This document shows, in pieces, positions 53,733 to 61,745 of a DNA stretch of 64,000 bases; positions within the stretch are counted from its first letter, which is position 1; each line of letters begins with the position of its first letter. The DNA is from Stakelama saccharophila (GTDB taxonomy: Bacteria; Pseudomonadota; Alphaproteobacteria; Sphingomonadales; Sphingomonadaceae). The stretch covers positions 2,709,001 to 2,773,000 of the forward strand of contig NZ_CP135076.1 in assembly GCF_032229225.1 (NCBI RefSeq), read 5' to 3'. The notes beneath the pieces were generated by a model that saw only the letters and a list, made by a program, of their open reading frames with translations, made no database searches and had not been told where the DNA came from. The position numbers were made by a program, and so were the translations under genes.

Positions 53733-54707
53733 ATGGCGCTGATGCCGCTGTTCCTGATCTGCCTGGGCGCGATCGGCGTCGTGGCGCTGTTCGCCTTCGC
53801 GTTGATGGGCCCGTCGCCGCAACGCGCGGCGGCGCGGCGGCTCGGCAATGTGCGCACCCGGCATGCGGCATCTACGGGCGCGAAGATGGAGGCGCAGATG
53901 CGCCGCATCTCCGCCGCGCGCGCAACGCGCATGGATCTGGCGGCGGCACGTTTCCTGCCCAACCCGGCACTTCTGAAGAAGCGGCTCGCCATGACCGGCA
54001 GGAACATCACCGTCGGCCAATACGGCATGGCGACCGTCGGTATCCTGCTGGTCGCCACCATCCTGTTCTGGACGCGCGGCGCGCCGCTGCTGCTGGCGCT
54101 GTTCCTGGGCCTGTTCATGGGCGCGGGGCTGCCGCATTTCGTCGTCGGCCGGATGATCAAGCGCCGCGTGAACAAGTTCACCATAAAGTTTCCCGACGCG
54201 ATCGAACTGCTCGTGCGCGGCCTGCGCTCGGGTCTGCCGATCACCGAGACCATGGGCGTGGTGGGCGCGGAGATCGACGGGCCGGTGGGTGAGGAATTCC
54301 GCGCCATCGCCGACAAGATGAAGATCGGGCGCACGCTCGACGTCGCGCTGCAGGAAACGGCCGACCGGCTCGGCACGCCCGAATTCCAGTTCTTCGTGAT
54401 CACGATCGCCATTCAGCGGGAAACCGGCGGCAACCTGGCCGAAACCCTCGCCAACCTGGCCGACGTCCTGCGCAAGCGCGCGCAGATGAAGCTGAAGATC
54501 CGCGCGATGTCGTCGGAATCCAAGGCATCGGCCTATATCGTCGGCTCGCTGCCGTTCATCGTCTTCTTGCTGATCTATGTGATCAACCCGGAATATATGC
54601 TGAACTTCTTCATCGACGAACGCCTGATGGTGGCGGGGATCGGCGGACTGGTCTGGATGGGCATCGGCGCCTTCATCATGGCCAAGATGGTCAGCTTCGA
54701 GATCTGA
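53733..54707 (+). CDS. tadB: Tad pilus inner-membrane platform protein TadB
   Basis: This 324-residue protein has N-terminal helices, then a T2SSF domain (FPDAIELLVRGLRSGLPITETMG, ETGGNLAETLANLADVLRKR) and C-terminal helices (GSLPFIVFLLIYVINPEYM). It forms the inner-membrane platform with TadC. The ATG at 53733 follows CGGAGG (53717-53722). It directly follows cpaE, and the TadA/CpaF motor that normally lies between is missing. Confidence 0.9.
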   Translation: MALMPLFLICLGAIGVVALFAFALMGPSPQRAAARRLGNVRTRHAASTGAKMEAQMRRISAARATRMDLAAARFLPNPALLKKRLAMTGRNITVGQYGMATVGILLVATILFWTRGAPLLLALFLGLFMGAGLPHFVVGRMIKRRVNKFTIKFPDAIELLVRGLRSGLPITETMGVVGAEIDGPVGEEFRAIADKMKIGRTLDVALQETADRLGTPEFQFFVITIAIQRETGGNLAETLANLADVLRKRAQMKLKIRAMSSESKASAYIVGSLPFIVFLLIYVINPEYMLNFFIDERLMVAGIGGLVWMGIGAFIMAKMVSFEI

Positions 54708-54720
54708 GGACGAACCCGCG

Positions 54721-55710
54721 ATGACTGCACCCGGCCCCACGATCCTCGGCATCGACGTCCTCTGGGTTGCCACCCTGCTCTCCGCGGTGGCGGCGATGTC
54801 GGTAATGGCCGCGATCTATGCCGCGACGACCGTTCGCAACCCGATGGCGAAGCGCGTGAAGGCGCTGAACGACCGGCGCGAACAACTGAAGGCCGGCATC
54901 ACCGCCTCCACCTCCAAGCGCCGTGCCAAGCTCGTCCAGAAGAACGACACGACCGACTGGATCCGCAACCTGCTGCAGTCGATGAAGGTCCTGCAGGACG
55001 ACCAGGTGAAGGCGGCGCAGATCAAGCTGCTGCAGGCGGGCATCCGGTCCAAGGACTATGCCGTCGCGGTGATCTTCGGCCGGATGGTCCTGCCGATCAT
55101 ATTCGGCGGCCTGGTGGCTTATATCGTCTACGGCACGAGCATGTTCGCGACCTGGAGCCCGCTCAAGGCATACGGCCTCGTCGCGGGTACGCTGGTCCTG
55201 TCCTACAAGGGACCGGACATCTATCTGAAGAACAAGATCACCAAGCGGTCCGACGCGATCCGCAAGGGCCTGCCCGATGCGCTCGACCTGCTCGTGATCT
55301 GTGCCGAGGCGGGCCTGACCGTCGACGCCGCCTTCCACCGCGTCGCGAAGGAGCTGGGCCGGGCCTATCCCGAACTGGGCGAGGAATTCTCCCTGACGGC
55401 CATCGAGCTGGGCTTTCTGACCGACCGGCGCCAGGCGTTCGAGAACCTGGCGATGCGCGTCAGGCTGGACGCGGTGAAGGGCGTGGTCACGACCATGATC
55501 CAGACAGAGAAATACGGCACGCCGCTCGCCTCCGCCCTGCGCGTGCTGTCGGCCGAATTCCGCAACGAACGCATGATGCGCGCCGAGGAAAAGGCAGCGC
55601 GCCTGCCCGCCATCATGACGGTGCCGTTGATCCTGTTCATCCTGCCGACGCTGTTCGTCGTCATCCTCGGCCCGGCCGCCTGCTCGATCAAGGACGCATT
55701 GATCAAGTAA
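54721..55710 (+). CDS. tadC: Tad pilus inner-membrane platform protein TadC
   Basis: This 329-residue T2SSF-family protein (GLPDALDLLVICAEAGLTVDA, FENLAMRVRLDAVKGVVTTM, PLASALRVLSAEFRNERMMRAEEKA) has membrane helices near the N-terminus and C-terminus. It pairs with TadB. The start at 54721 lies 13 bases after tadB with GAGGA upstream. It is the last Tad gene seen here; tadD, tadE/F/G and the pilin were not found in the window. Confidence 0.9.
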   Translation: MTAPGPTILGIDVLWVATLLSAVAAMSVMAAIYAATTVRNPMAKRVKALNDRREQLKAGITASTSKRRAKLVQKNDTTDWIRNLLQSMKVLQDDQVKAAQIKLLQAGIRSKDYAVAVIFGRMVLPIIFGGLVAYIVYGTSMFATWSPLKAYGLVAGTLVLSYKGPDIYLKNKITKRSDAIRKGLPDALDLLVICAEAGLTVDAAFHRVAKELGRAYPELGEEFSLTAIELGFLTDRRQAFENLAMRVRLDAVKGVVTTMIQTEKYGTPLASALRVLSAEFRNERMMRAEEKAARLPAIMTVPLILFILPTLFVVILGPAACSIKDALIK

Positions 55711-55789
55711 CGCTTCGACGGCACAGGGAACGTCCCCGCCGGAACAATCGTTAACCTCCCGAAATATCCAGAGGCTGCGGAGGCGAACG

Positions 55790-56344
55790 ATGATCTTTGA
55801 AACCACGACCCAGTTCGCCGTTCTGGCGCTGGCGTTGATCGCCGGCTGGTTCTTCGGCCTTGCAAGCCACCCCGGCGGCCGCAGGTGGAAAGAGCGGTAT
55901 CGTACGCTGGAGGCGGAGAACAAGGCGTACCGGGAAGAACGCGATCGCGTGCTGGCCGAGCGGGACGAGCGTATCCGCGAACTGGAACATGAGCGCGACC
56001 GCCTGCACCGCGACGCGGCTGCCACCGGTGCCGCCAACACCGCCGGGACTGCCGCGGCGGCCCATCACGAAGCCGGACGGCACGACGCCAATCGCGGCTG
56101 GTTCGGCTGGGGCCGGGACAACCTGTCGCGCATCCGCGGCATCGACGAGCCACTGGAGAAGCGGCTGAACGAGCATGGCATCAAGACCTACAAGGCGATC
56201 GAGGTGATGACCGCCGAGGATGCGGACAAGCTCGAGGCGAAGCTCGATCTCGGCGCGGGGCGGATCGAACGCGAACACTGGCGCGAGCAGGCCGCGATGC
56301 TGCGCGAGGGCAAGGACGAGGATCACGCCCGCAATTATGTGTGA
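55790..56344 (+). CDS. Membrane-anchored coiled-coil protein with a helix-hairpin-helix region
   Basis: This 184-residue protein has one N-terminal helix (FAVLALALIAGWFFGLA), a charged coiled coil (about 35-75, AENKAYREERDRVLAERDERIRELEHERD), then a helix-hairpin-helix-like domain (LSRIRGIDEPLEKRLNEHGIKTYKAIEVMT). The domain resembles those in predicted 5'-nuclease-like or complex I subunit-like proteins, but no catalytic residues are visible. Its stop lies inside a strong inverted repeat and converges with ppdK. Confidence 0.7.
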   Translation: MIFETTTQFAVLALALIAGWFFGLASHPGGRRWKERYRTLEAENKAYREERDRVLAERDERIRELEHERDRLHRDAAATGAANTAGTAAAAHHEAGRHDANRGWFGWGRDNLSRIRGIDEPLEKRLNEHGIKTYKAIEVMTAEDADKLEAKLDLGAGRIEREHWREQAAMLREGKDEDHARNYV

Positions 56345-56358
56345 CGGGCGTGATCCTC
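56318..56358. terminator. Bidirectional hairpin between the HhH membrane protein and ppdK
   Basis: A perfect 14-base stem (GAGGATCACGCCCG at 56318-56331 and CGGGCGTGATCCTC at 56345-56358) surrounds a 13-base loop that contains the TGA stop of the plus-strand gene. It lies between convergent genes and is a good candidate for ending both transcripts. A T-run is absent, so it may work as a stabilising or Rho-linked structure. Confidence 0.55.
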
Positions 56359-56381
56359 CGGTCGTTCAAAATCGCGTGGGC

Positions 56382-59045
56382 TCACTTCGCCTGTAGCGCC
56401 GCCTGTGCCGCCGCGAGCCGGGCGATCGGCACACGGTAGGGAGAGGCGGAGACATAATCGAGCCCGACCTTTTCGCAAAAGGCGATGGACGTCGGGTCGC
56501 CGCCATGTTCGCCGCAGATGCCGAGCTTGATTTCCGGACGCGTCGCCCGCCCGCGTTCTGCGGCAATTTCGATCAGTTCGCCCACGCCTTCGACATCCAG
56601 GCTGACGAACGGATCGCGGGCATAGATGCCCTTTTCGACATAGGTGCTCAGAAACCGCCCGGCATCGTCCCGGCTGACGCCCAGCGTCGTCTGCGTCAGG
56701 TCGTTGGTGCCGAAGCTGAAGAACTCGGCCTTTTCGGCGATCTCGCCCGCCTTCAGCGCGGCGCGCGGCAGTTCGATCATCGTGCCGACGAGATAGCTGA
56801 GGCGCCGCCCCTTTTCCTCGAACACCGTCTCGGCGGCCTTCTCGACCACCGCACGCATCAGTTCGAGTTCCTTCTTCGTGCCGACGAGCGGGATCATCAC
56901 CTCGGGCGTCGGCGCATCGCCCGATTTCGCGGCGACGTCGCACGCCGCCTCGAAGATGGCGCGCGCCTGCATTTCATAGATTTCCGGATAGGTCACGCCA
57001 AGGCGACAGCCGCGATGGCCGAGCATCGGATTGAATTCGTGCAGCTCGGCGGCGCGGCGCTTGAGCTTGTCGACATCCATCTCGATCGCCTTGGCGACCT
57101 CCTCGAATTCCTCGTCCTCGTGCGGCAGGAATTCGTGCAGCGGCGGATCGAGCAGGCGGATCGTGCAGGGCAGGCCCGCCATCACCTCGAAAATCTCGGT
57201 GAAGTCCTGGCGCTGGTGCGGCAGCAGCTTGTCGAGCGCGGCGCGCCTGCCCGCCTCGTCCGAAGCGAGGATCATCTCGCGCACCGCGTTGATGCGGCCC
57301 GAATCGAAGAACATGTGCTCGGTACGGCACAGGCCGATGCCCTCCGCGCCGAATTCCCGCGCGGTGCGGCAGTCGGCAGGGGTTTCGGCATTGGCGCGGA
57401 CCTTCAGCCGCCGGCCCTTGTCCGCCCATTCCATCAGCGTCGCGAAATCGCCGGCGAGTTCCGGCTTCACCGTCGGCACTTCGCCCACCATGACTTCGCC
57501 GGTCGCGCCGTCGATGGTGATGACCTCGCCTTGCCGGACTTCGCGCGAACCGACGCGCATCACGCCTTCCTTCGCCTTCACCGACAGCGTGCCCGCGCCC
57601 GACACGCACGGCCGCCCCATGCCGCGCGCCACGACGGCGGCGTGGCTGGTCATGCCACCGCGCGCCGTCAGGATGCCCTTGGCGGCGTGCATGCCGTGAA
57701 TATCCTCCGGCGACGTTTCGACACGGACGAGGATCACGTCCTCGCCGTTATTGGCCATCTTTTCTGCGGTATCGGCATCGAATACGACCTTGCCGGAGGC
57801 CGCGCCCGGCGAGGCGGGCAGCCCCTTGGTCAGCACGTCGCGATCCGCCTCCGGGTCCAGCGTCGGGTGAAGGAGCTGGTCGAGCGCGGCCGGATCGACG
57901 CGGATCACCGCCTCGTCCTGGGAGATCAGCCCCTCACCCGCCATCTCCACCGCGATCTTGAGCGCCGCCCTGGCGGTGCGCTTGCCGGTCCGCGTCTGGA
58001 GCATCCACAGCTTGCCCCGCTCGACGGTGAACTCGATGTCCTGCATGTCGCGATAGTGGTTTTCGAGCTTGTCGAAGACCGCGGCAAGCTCGGCAAAGGT
58101 TTCGGGCAGCGCCTCTTCCATGCTGAGCGGTTTTGCGCCCGCATCCTCGCGCGCGCGTCGCGTCAGATATTGCGGCGTGCGGATGCCGGCGACGACGTCC
58201 TCGCCCTGCGCGTTGATGAGGAATTCGCCGTAATAGGCTTTCTCGCCCGTCGAGGGATCGCGGGTGAAGGCGACGCCGGTGGCGGACGTGTCGCCCATGT
58301 TGCCGAACACCATCGCCTGCACATTGACCGCGGTGCCCCAGTCGCCGGGAATTGAGTTGAGGCGCCGATAGACCTTGGCGCGCTCCGCGTTCCACGAGCC
58401 GAACACGGCGCCGATCGCGGTCCAGAGCTGGTCGTGCACGTCCTGCGGGAACGGCTTGTCCCACATTTCCTTCACCAGCGACTTGTATTCGTCGACCAGC
58501 GCGCGCCAGTCCTTCGCCGTCATCTCGGTATCGAGCGTATAGCCGCGATCCTCCTTCGCGATCTCCAGCGCTTCCTCGAACCGGCCGTGATCGAGGCCGA
58601 GGACGACGTCGCAGTACATCTGGATGAAGCGGCGATAGCTGTCCCAGGCGAAGCGTTCGTCATCGGCCTTTTTCGCCAGCCCCTCGACCGTCGCATCGTT
58701 GAGGCCGAGGTTGAGGACCGTGTCCATCATGCCGGGCATCGAGACGCGCGCGCCCGAACGCACCGAGACGAGCAGCGGATCGGCGGCGTCGCCGAAGGTC
58801 TTGCCCGTCACGCCCTCGATATGGGCGATGCCGTTCGCCACTTCGTCGCGCAAGCTGTCGGGGAACGTCTCGCCTTCCTCGTAATAGCGCGCGCACATTT
58901 CCGTCGAGATCGTGAAGCCCGGCGGCACCGGCAGGCCGATCGAGGCCATTTCCGCCAAGTTCGCCCCCTTGCCGCCGAGGAGATTCCTGTCCCCCTGCCC
59001 GCCATCCGAAATCCCGCCGCCGAAGCGATAGACATATTGCGTCAT
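56382..59045 (-). CDS. ppdK: Pyruvate, phosphate dikinase
   Basis: This 887-residue enzyme reversibly makes PEP from pyruvate, ATP and phosphate. The N-terminal ATP-grasp region starts YVYRFGGGISDGGQGDRNLLGGKGANL-like (GGKGANLAEMASIGLPVPPG). The mobile phosphohistidine is His468 in GGMTSHAAVVARGMGRP. The C-terminal PEP/pyruvate barrel includes GTNDLTQTTLGVSRDDAG and GICGEHGGDPTSIAF. Start at 59045 fits the family. It is third in glyQ-glyS-ppdK on the minus strand, a known arrangement in related bacteria. Confidence 0.93.
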   Translation of the reverse strand: MTQYVYRFGGGISDGGQGDRNLLGGKGANLAEMASIGLPVPPGFTISTEMCARYYEEGETFPDSLRDEVANGIAHIEGVTGKTFGDAADPLLVSVRSGARVSMPGMMDTVLNLGLNDATVEGLAKKADDERFAWDSYRRFIQMYCDVVLGLDHGRFEEALEIAKEDRGYTLDTEMTAKDWRALVDEYKSLVKEMWDKPFPQDVHDQLWTAIGAVFGSWNAERAKVYRRLNSIPGDWGTAVNVQAMVFGNMGDTSATGVAFTRDPSTGEKAYYGEFLINAQGEDVVAGIRTPQYLTRRAREDAGAKPLSMEEALPETFAELAAVFDKLENHYRDMQDIEFTVERGKLWMLQTRTGKRTARAALKIAVEMAGEGLISQDEAVIRVDPAALDQLLHPTLDPEADRDVLTKGLPASPGAASGKVVFDADTAEKMANNGEDVILVRVETSPEDIHGMHAAKGILTARGGMTSHAAVVARGMGRPCVSGAGTLSVKAKEGVMRVGSREVRQGEVITIDGATGEVMVGEVPTVKPELAGDFATLMEWADKGRRLKVRANAETPADCRTAREFGAEGIGLCRTEHMFFDSGRINAVREMILASDEAGRRAALDKLLPHQRQDFTEIFEVMAGLPCTIRLLDPPLHEFLPHEDEEFEEVAKAIEMDVDKLKRRAAELHEFNPMLGHRGCRLGVTYPEIYEMQARAIFEAACDVAAKSGDAPTPEVMIPLVGTKKELELMRAVVEKAAETVFEEKGRRLSYLVGTMIELPRAALKAGEIAEKAEFFSFGTNDLTQTTLGVSRDDAGRFLSTYVEKGIYARDPFVSLDVEGVGELIEIAAERGRATRPEIKLGICGEHGGDPTSIAFCEKVGLDYVSASPYRVPIARLAAAQAALQAK

Positions 59046-59161
59046 GCGTTCGTCCTGCCCTGTGTTCGTTGCCGTTCTTTCCTGGGGAGGGAAAAGCGCC
59101 GGCACCGGCTTAGGTTCACACTATATTCTCGGGGGGTGCGACAGAAAATGTCTCGCAAGAG

Positions 59162-61582
59162 TTAGATCGTTGCCCCCTCGATCTTCGAGAAATCGGCGAC
59201 GCGGTGCACCGCGTCGCGCATCCGCGCCAGCAATGCGAGGCGCGCGGTGCGCTTGTCGGGATCGGCGTCGTTTACCGTCACCGTGTCAAAGAACGCATCG
59301 ATCGGCGCGCGGAGGCTGGCGAGTGCCGCCATCGCACCTTCGAAATCCTCCCGTGCGATCGCGGCCGTGGCCTGCGGCTCGGCCGCATCGAGCGCGTCGA
59401 TCAGGGCATTTTCCGCAGGTTCGGGCGCGTAGGAAAGTGTCTTTTCCGCACCCTCGTCGTCCTTCCCGCGAAGGCGGGAATCCATGTCTTTGGCTTCGGC
59501 CGCCTGTGGCTGCTCGCCAAAGCCATGGGCCCCTGCCTGCGCAGGGGCAACGGATGCACTGGGGGTATCGCCCCACCCCTCCTTCTTGAGGATGTTCGCC
59601 GCGCGCTTGTAGCCGGCGAGCAGGTTGGCGCCGTCCTCGGTGGCGACGAATGCCTGAAGCGCCTTCACCCGCGCGAGCAGGCGGACGAGATCGTCCTCGC
59701 CGCCGAGCGCGAACACCGCGTCGATCAGGTCGTGCCGGACGCCCGCCTCTCGCTGCTGGACCTTGAGGCGGTCGGCGAAGAAGAGAAGGATTTCATTCCA
59801 CCACGCCGTTGGTGCTGAGCCCGTCGAAGTACCGCCCTGTTCTTCCGCGACGAAGGACAGCCCTTCGACAAGCTCAGGGCGAACGGTGGAAAGCGGAAAG
59901 CGGATCGCATTCTCGGACAGCAGGCGCAGGATGCCGAGGGCGGCGCGCCGGAGCGCGAAGGGGTCCTTCGATCCGGTCGGCTTCTCACCGATCACGAAGA
60001 AGGCGGCGATGGTATCCAGCTTGTCCGCCAGGCCCACCGCCACCGTCACCGGGGCGGTCGGCACCTCGTCGCCCTGCCCGACCGGCTTGTAGTGATCGCG
60101 GATCGCATCGGCGACCTCTGGCGGCTCGCCCTGCGCGGCGGCGTAATAGCCGCCCATCAGGCCCTGCAGCTCGGGAAACTCGCCGACCATGCCGGTGACG
60201 AGATCGGCCTTGGCCAGCCGCGCCGCGCGTTCGGCGAGGGCGGCGAGCCTTGCCCGATCCCCGTTCGTGTCGAGCGAAGTCGAGACACGTTCTTGGGCAG
60301 CACCGGGATCACGCGTCTCGACTTTGCTCGAAGCGAACGGGGGAGTGGTGGCGGCCGTGCCGACAATCCCCTCTTCCACCAGCCAGCGGGCCAGCTTCGC
60401 CACGCGCTCGACCTTGTCGGCGACGGTGCCGAGCTTTTCGTGGAAGACGATCTTTTCGAGCCGCGGCGTCAGGTCCTCGAGCTTCGTCTTGCGGTCGGTG
60501 TCGTAGAAGAATCGCGCGTCGGACAGGCGGGCGGCGAGGACCTTTTCGTTGCCGGCGACGATCCGCTCGCCGCCATCGGCCGCGTCGATATTGGCGACGC
60601 AGACGAAGGCGTTGGCCAACTCCCCTTCCCGCGTGCGGGAGGGGGTCGGGGGGAGGGCATGACCGCTGGCGGCATTATCCTCGGGAGACTGCCCTCCCCC
60701 GGCCCCTCCCGCAGGCGGGAGGGGGGTGCACACGAAATATTTCTGGTTCACGCGCGCGGTGAGCTGAATCACCTCGGGCGGCACGTCGAGAAAACCTTCG
60801 TCGAAGCGGCCGAGCAGCGGCGCCGGCCATTCCGTCAGGCCGGCATTTTCATAGAGCAGCCCCTCATCCTCCACCAGCGCCAGATTGGCCTTCTTCGCCG
60901 CCATCTTCGCGCCCAGTGCGATGATGTTCCGGCGTTCGGCGCCATCGACGATGACATGGCAGGCGCGCAGCTTTTCGACATAGTCGGCGGCCGAGCCGAT
61001 GGTGATCGCGCCCGGATGATGGAAACGGTGGCCGAGCGTGGCCGATCCGGATCGGATGCCCGCGAATTCGAAGTCGACCACGTTCTCGCCGAACAGGGCG
61101 ACGATGCCGTGCAGCGGGCGGACCCAGCGCAAGGACTCCGTCGAGGTCGAGGCCGCGCCCCAGCGCATCGATTTCGGCCAGGGAAAGGCACGGATGACGG
61201 CGGGGATCGCCTCGGCGAGGACGCTCGTCGTCTCTCGACCCGGCGTGTCGATGACGGCGAAATAGGTCGCACGGCCCTTGACCTCGCGCACCTCGAGCTG
61301 GTCGCGCGTCAGGCCGGCCTTGCGGCAGAAGCCCTCGACCGCCTGATCGGGGGCGCCTTGGGGCGGGCCTTTCAATTCTTCGGATACCGCCTGCGTACCC
61401 TGCGGCAGGCCTTTCGCGATCAGCGCGAGGCGGCGCGGGGTGGCGTAGGTCACGATTTCGGTCGCCTGCAATCCGGCCTTGTCCAGCTCGGCGACGAACA
61501 GCTTTTCAAGGTCCGCCCGCGCGCGTTCCTGCATGCGTGCGGGGATTTCTTCCGAGCGGAGTTCGAGAAGGAAATCGGTCAC
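59162..61582 (-). CDS. glyS: Glycyl-tRNA synthetase beta subunit with four in-frame repeat insertions
   Basis: This 806-residue beta subunit of the alpha2-beta2 GlyRS starts with GTG at 61582 (MTDFLLELRSEEIPARMQ, matching the family). It is about 117 residues longer than the ~690 usual for GlyS. The excess matches four palindromic elements that stay in frame: residues about 286-321 (60621-60727), 415-441 (60261-60340), 566-593 (59806-59886) and 677-710 (59455-59552). Flanking family blocks are intact, for example VIQLTARVNQKYFVCT, GMVGEFPELQGLMGGYYAA, DPFALRRAALGILRLL and ARLALLARMRDAV. The gene is essential, so the product should work despite them; its ribosome binding site lies in a fifth element. 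Confidence 0.93.
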   Translation of the reverse strand: MTDFLLELRSEEIPARMQERARADLEKLFVAELDKAGLQATEIVTYATPRRLALIAKGLPQGTQAVSEELKGPPQGAPDQAVEGFCRKAGLTRDQLEVREVKGRATYFAVIDTPGRETTSVLAEAIPAVIRAFPWPKSMRWGAASTSTESLRWVRPLHGIVALFGENVVDFEFAGIRSGSATLGHRFHHPGAITIGSAADYVEKLRACHVIVDGAERRNIIALGAKMAAKKANLALVEDEGLLYENAGLTEWPAPLLGRFDEGFLDVPPEVIQLTARVNQKYFVCTPLPPAGGAGGGQSPEDNAASGHALPPTPSRTREGELANAFVCVANIDAADGGERIVAGNEKVLAARLSDARFFYDTDRKTKLEDLTPRLEKIVFHEKLGTVADKVERVAKLARWLVEEGIVGTAATTPPFASSKVETRDPGAAQERVSTSLDTNGDRARLAALAERAARLAKADLVTGMVGEFPELQGLMGGYYAAAQGEPPEVADAIRDHYKPVGQGDEVPTAPVTVAVGLADKLDTIAAFFVIGEKPTGSKDPFALRRAALGILRLLSENAIRFPLSTVRPELVEGLSFVAEEQGGTSTGSAPTAWWNEILLFFADRLKVQQREAGVRHDLIDAVFALGGEDDLVRLLARVKALQAFVATEDGANLLAGYKRAANILKKEGWGDTPSASVAPAQAGAHGFGEQPQAAEAKDMDSRLRGKDDEGAEKTLSYAPEPAENALIDALDAAEPQATAAIAREDFEGAMAALASLRAPIDAFFDTVTVNDADPDKRTARLALLARMRDAVHRVADFSKIEGATI
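59455..59552. repeat. Palindromic element, family D, inside glyS
   Basis: About 98 bases with two hairpins: TTCCCGCgaaGGCGGGAA at the left and CCCCTGCctGCGCAGGGGC at the right, with an inner pair CCATGtCTTTGGC and GCCAAAGcCATGG. In glyS it encodes VAPAQAGAHGFGE...KDMDSRLRGKDD, peptides like those that REP-type repeats give in other genomes. The frame stays open. Confidence 0.8.
59806..59886. repeat. Palindromic element, family C, inside glyS
   Basis: This 81-base element (27 codons) has inverted ends CCGTTGGTGCTGAGC and CTCAGGGCGAACGG and inner arms GTCGAAG/CTTCGAC. In glyS it encodes RPELVEGLSFVAEEQGGTST. A related element, about 84 bases, lies outside genes at 39910-39993. The frame is undisturbed. 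Confidence 0.85.
60261..60340. repeat. Palindromic element, family B, inside glyS
   Basis: About 80-81 bases with ends CCGTTCG and CGAACGG and inner arms TCGAGCGAAGTCGAGAC and GTCTCGACTTTGCTCGA. It is the second copy of the family found in rnr (31181-31261) and, in glyS, encodes VSTSLDTNGD at one end, in the same frame as in rnr. The other end is read in a different frame. Confidence 0.88.
60621..60727. repeat. Palindromic element, A-prime family, inside glyS
   Basis: About 107 bases with left arm CTCCCCTTCCCGCGTGCGGG and right arm CCCCTCCCGCAGGCGGGAGG. It shares a 19-base block with the element at 23720-23827 (GCCCTCCCCCGGCCCCTCC). In glyS it encodes about 36 residues, PLPPAGGAGGGQSPEDN followed by ALPPTPSRTREGEL. 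Confidence 0.85.
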
Positions 61583-61585
61583 AGT

Positions 61586-61719
61586 CCTTCTCCCGCCGGG
61601 AGAAGGAGGGAGGCGCGGAGCGCCGGAAGGATGAGGGTGAATAGCGCACAGCGGTCGCCCTCACCCTTCCCACTCGGCTGCGCCTCGCGGGCCCCTTCCC
61701 TCTCCCGCCGGGAGAGGGA
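61586..61719. repeat. Palindromic element, A-prime-like, between glyQ and glyS
   Basis: Each end carries its own hairpin: CCTTCTCCCG-c-CGGGAGAAGG at 61586-61606 and CCCTCTCCCGCCGGGAGAGGG near 61698-61719. It fills most of the 163-base gap between glyQ and glyS. On the coding strand its GGGAG (about 7 bases before GTG) is the likely glyS Shine-Dalgarno, located within a hairpin arm. Confidence 0.8.
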
Positions 61720-61745
61720 GATACGCGCGTGATCCATCATGCTCA

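Noticed and set aside
59162..61582. glyS as a pseudogene
   Set aside because: Inserts keep the frame open with intact flanking motifs and the gene is essential for the alpha2-beta2 enzyme, so it is likely functional.
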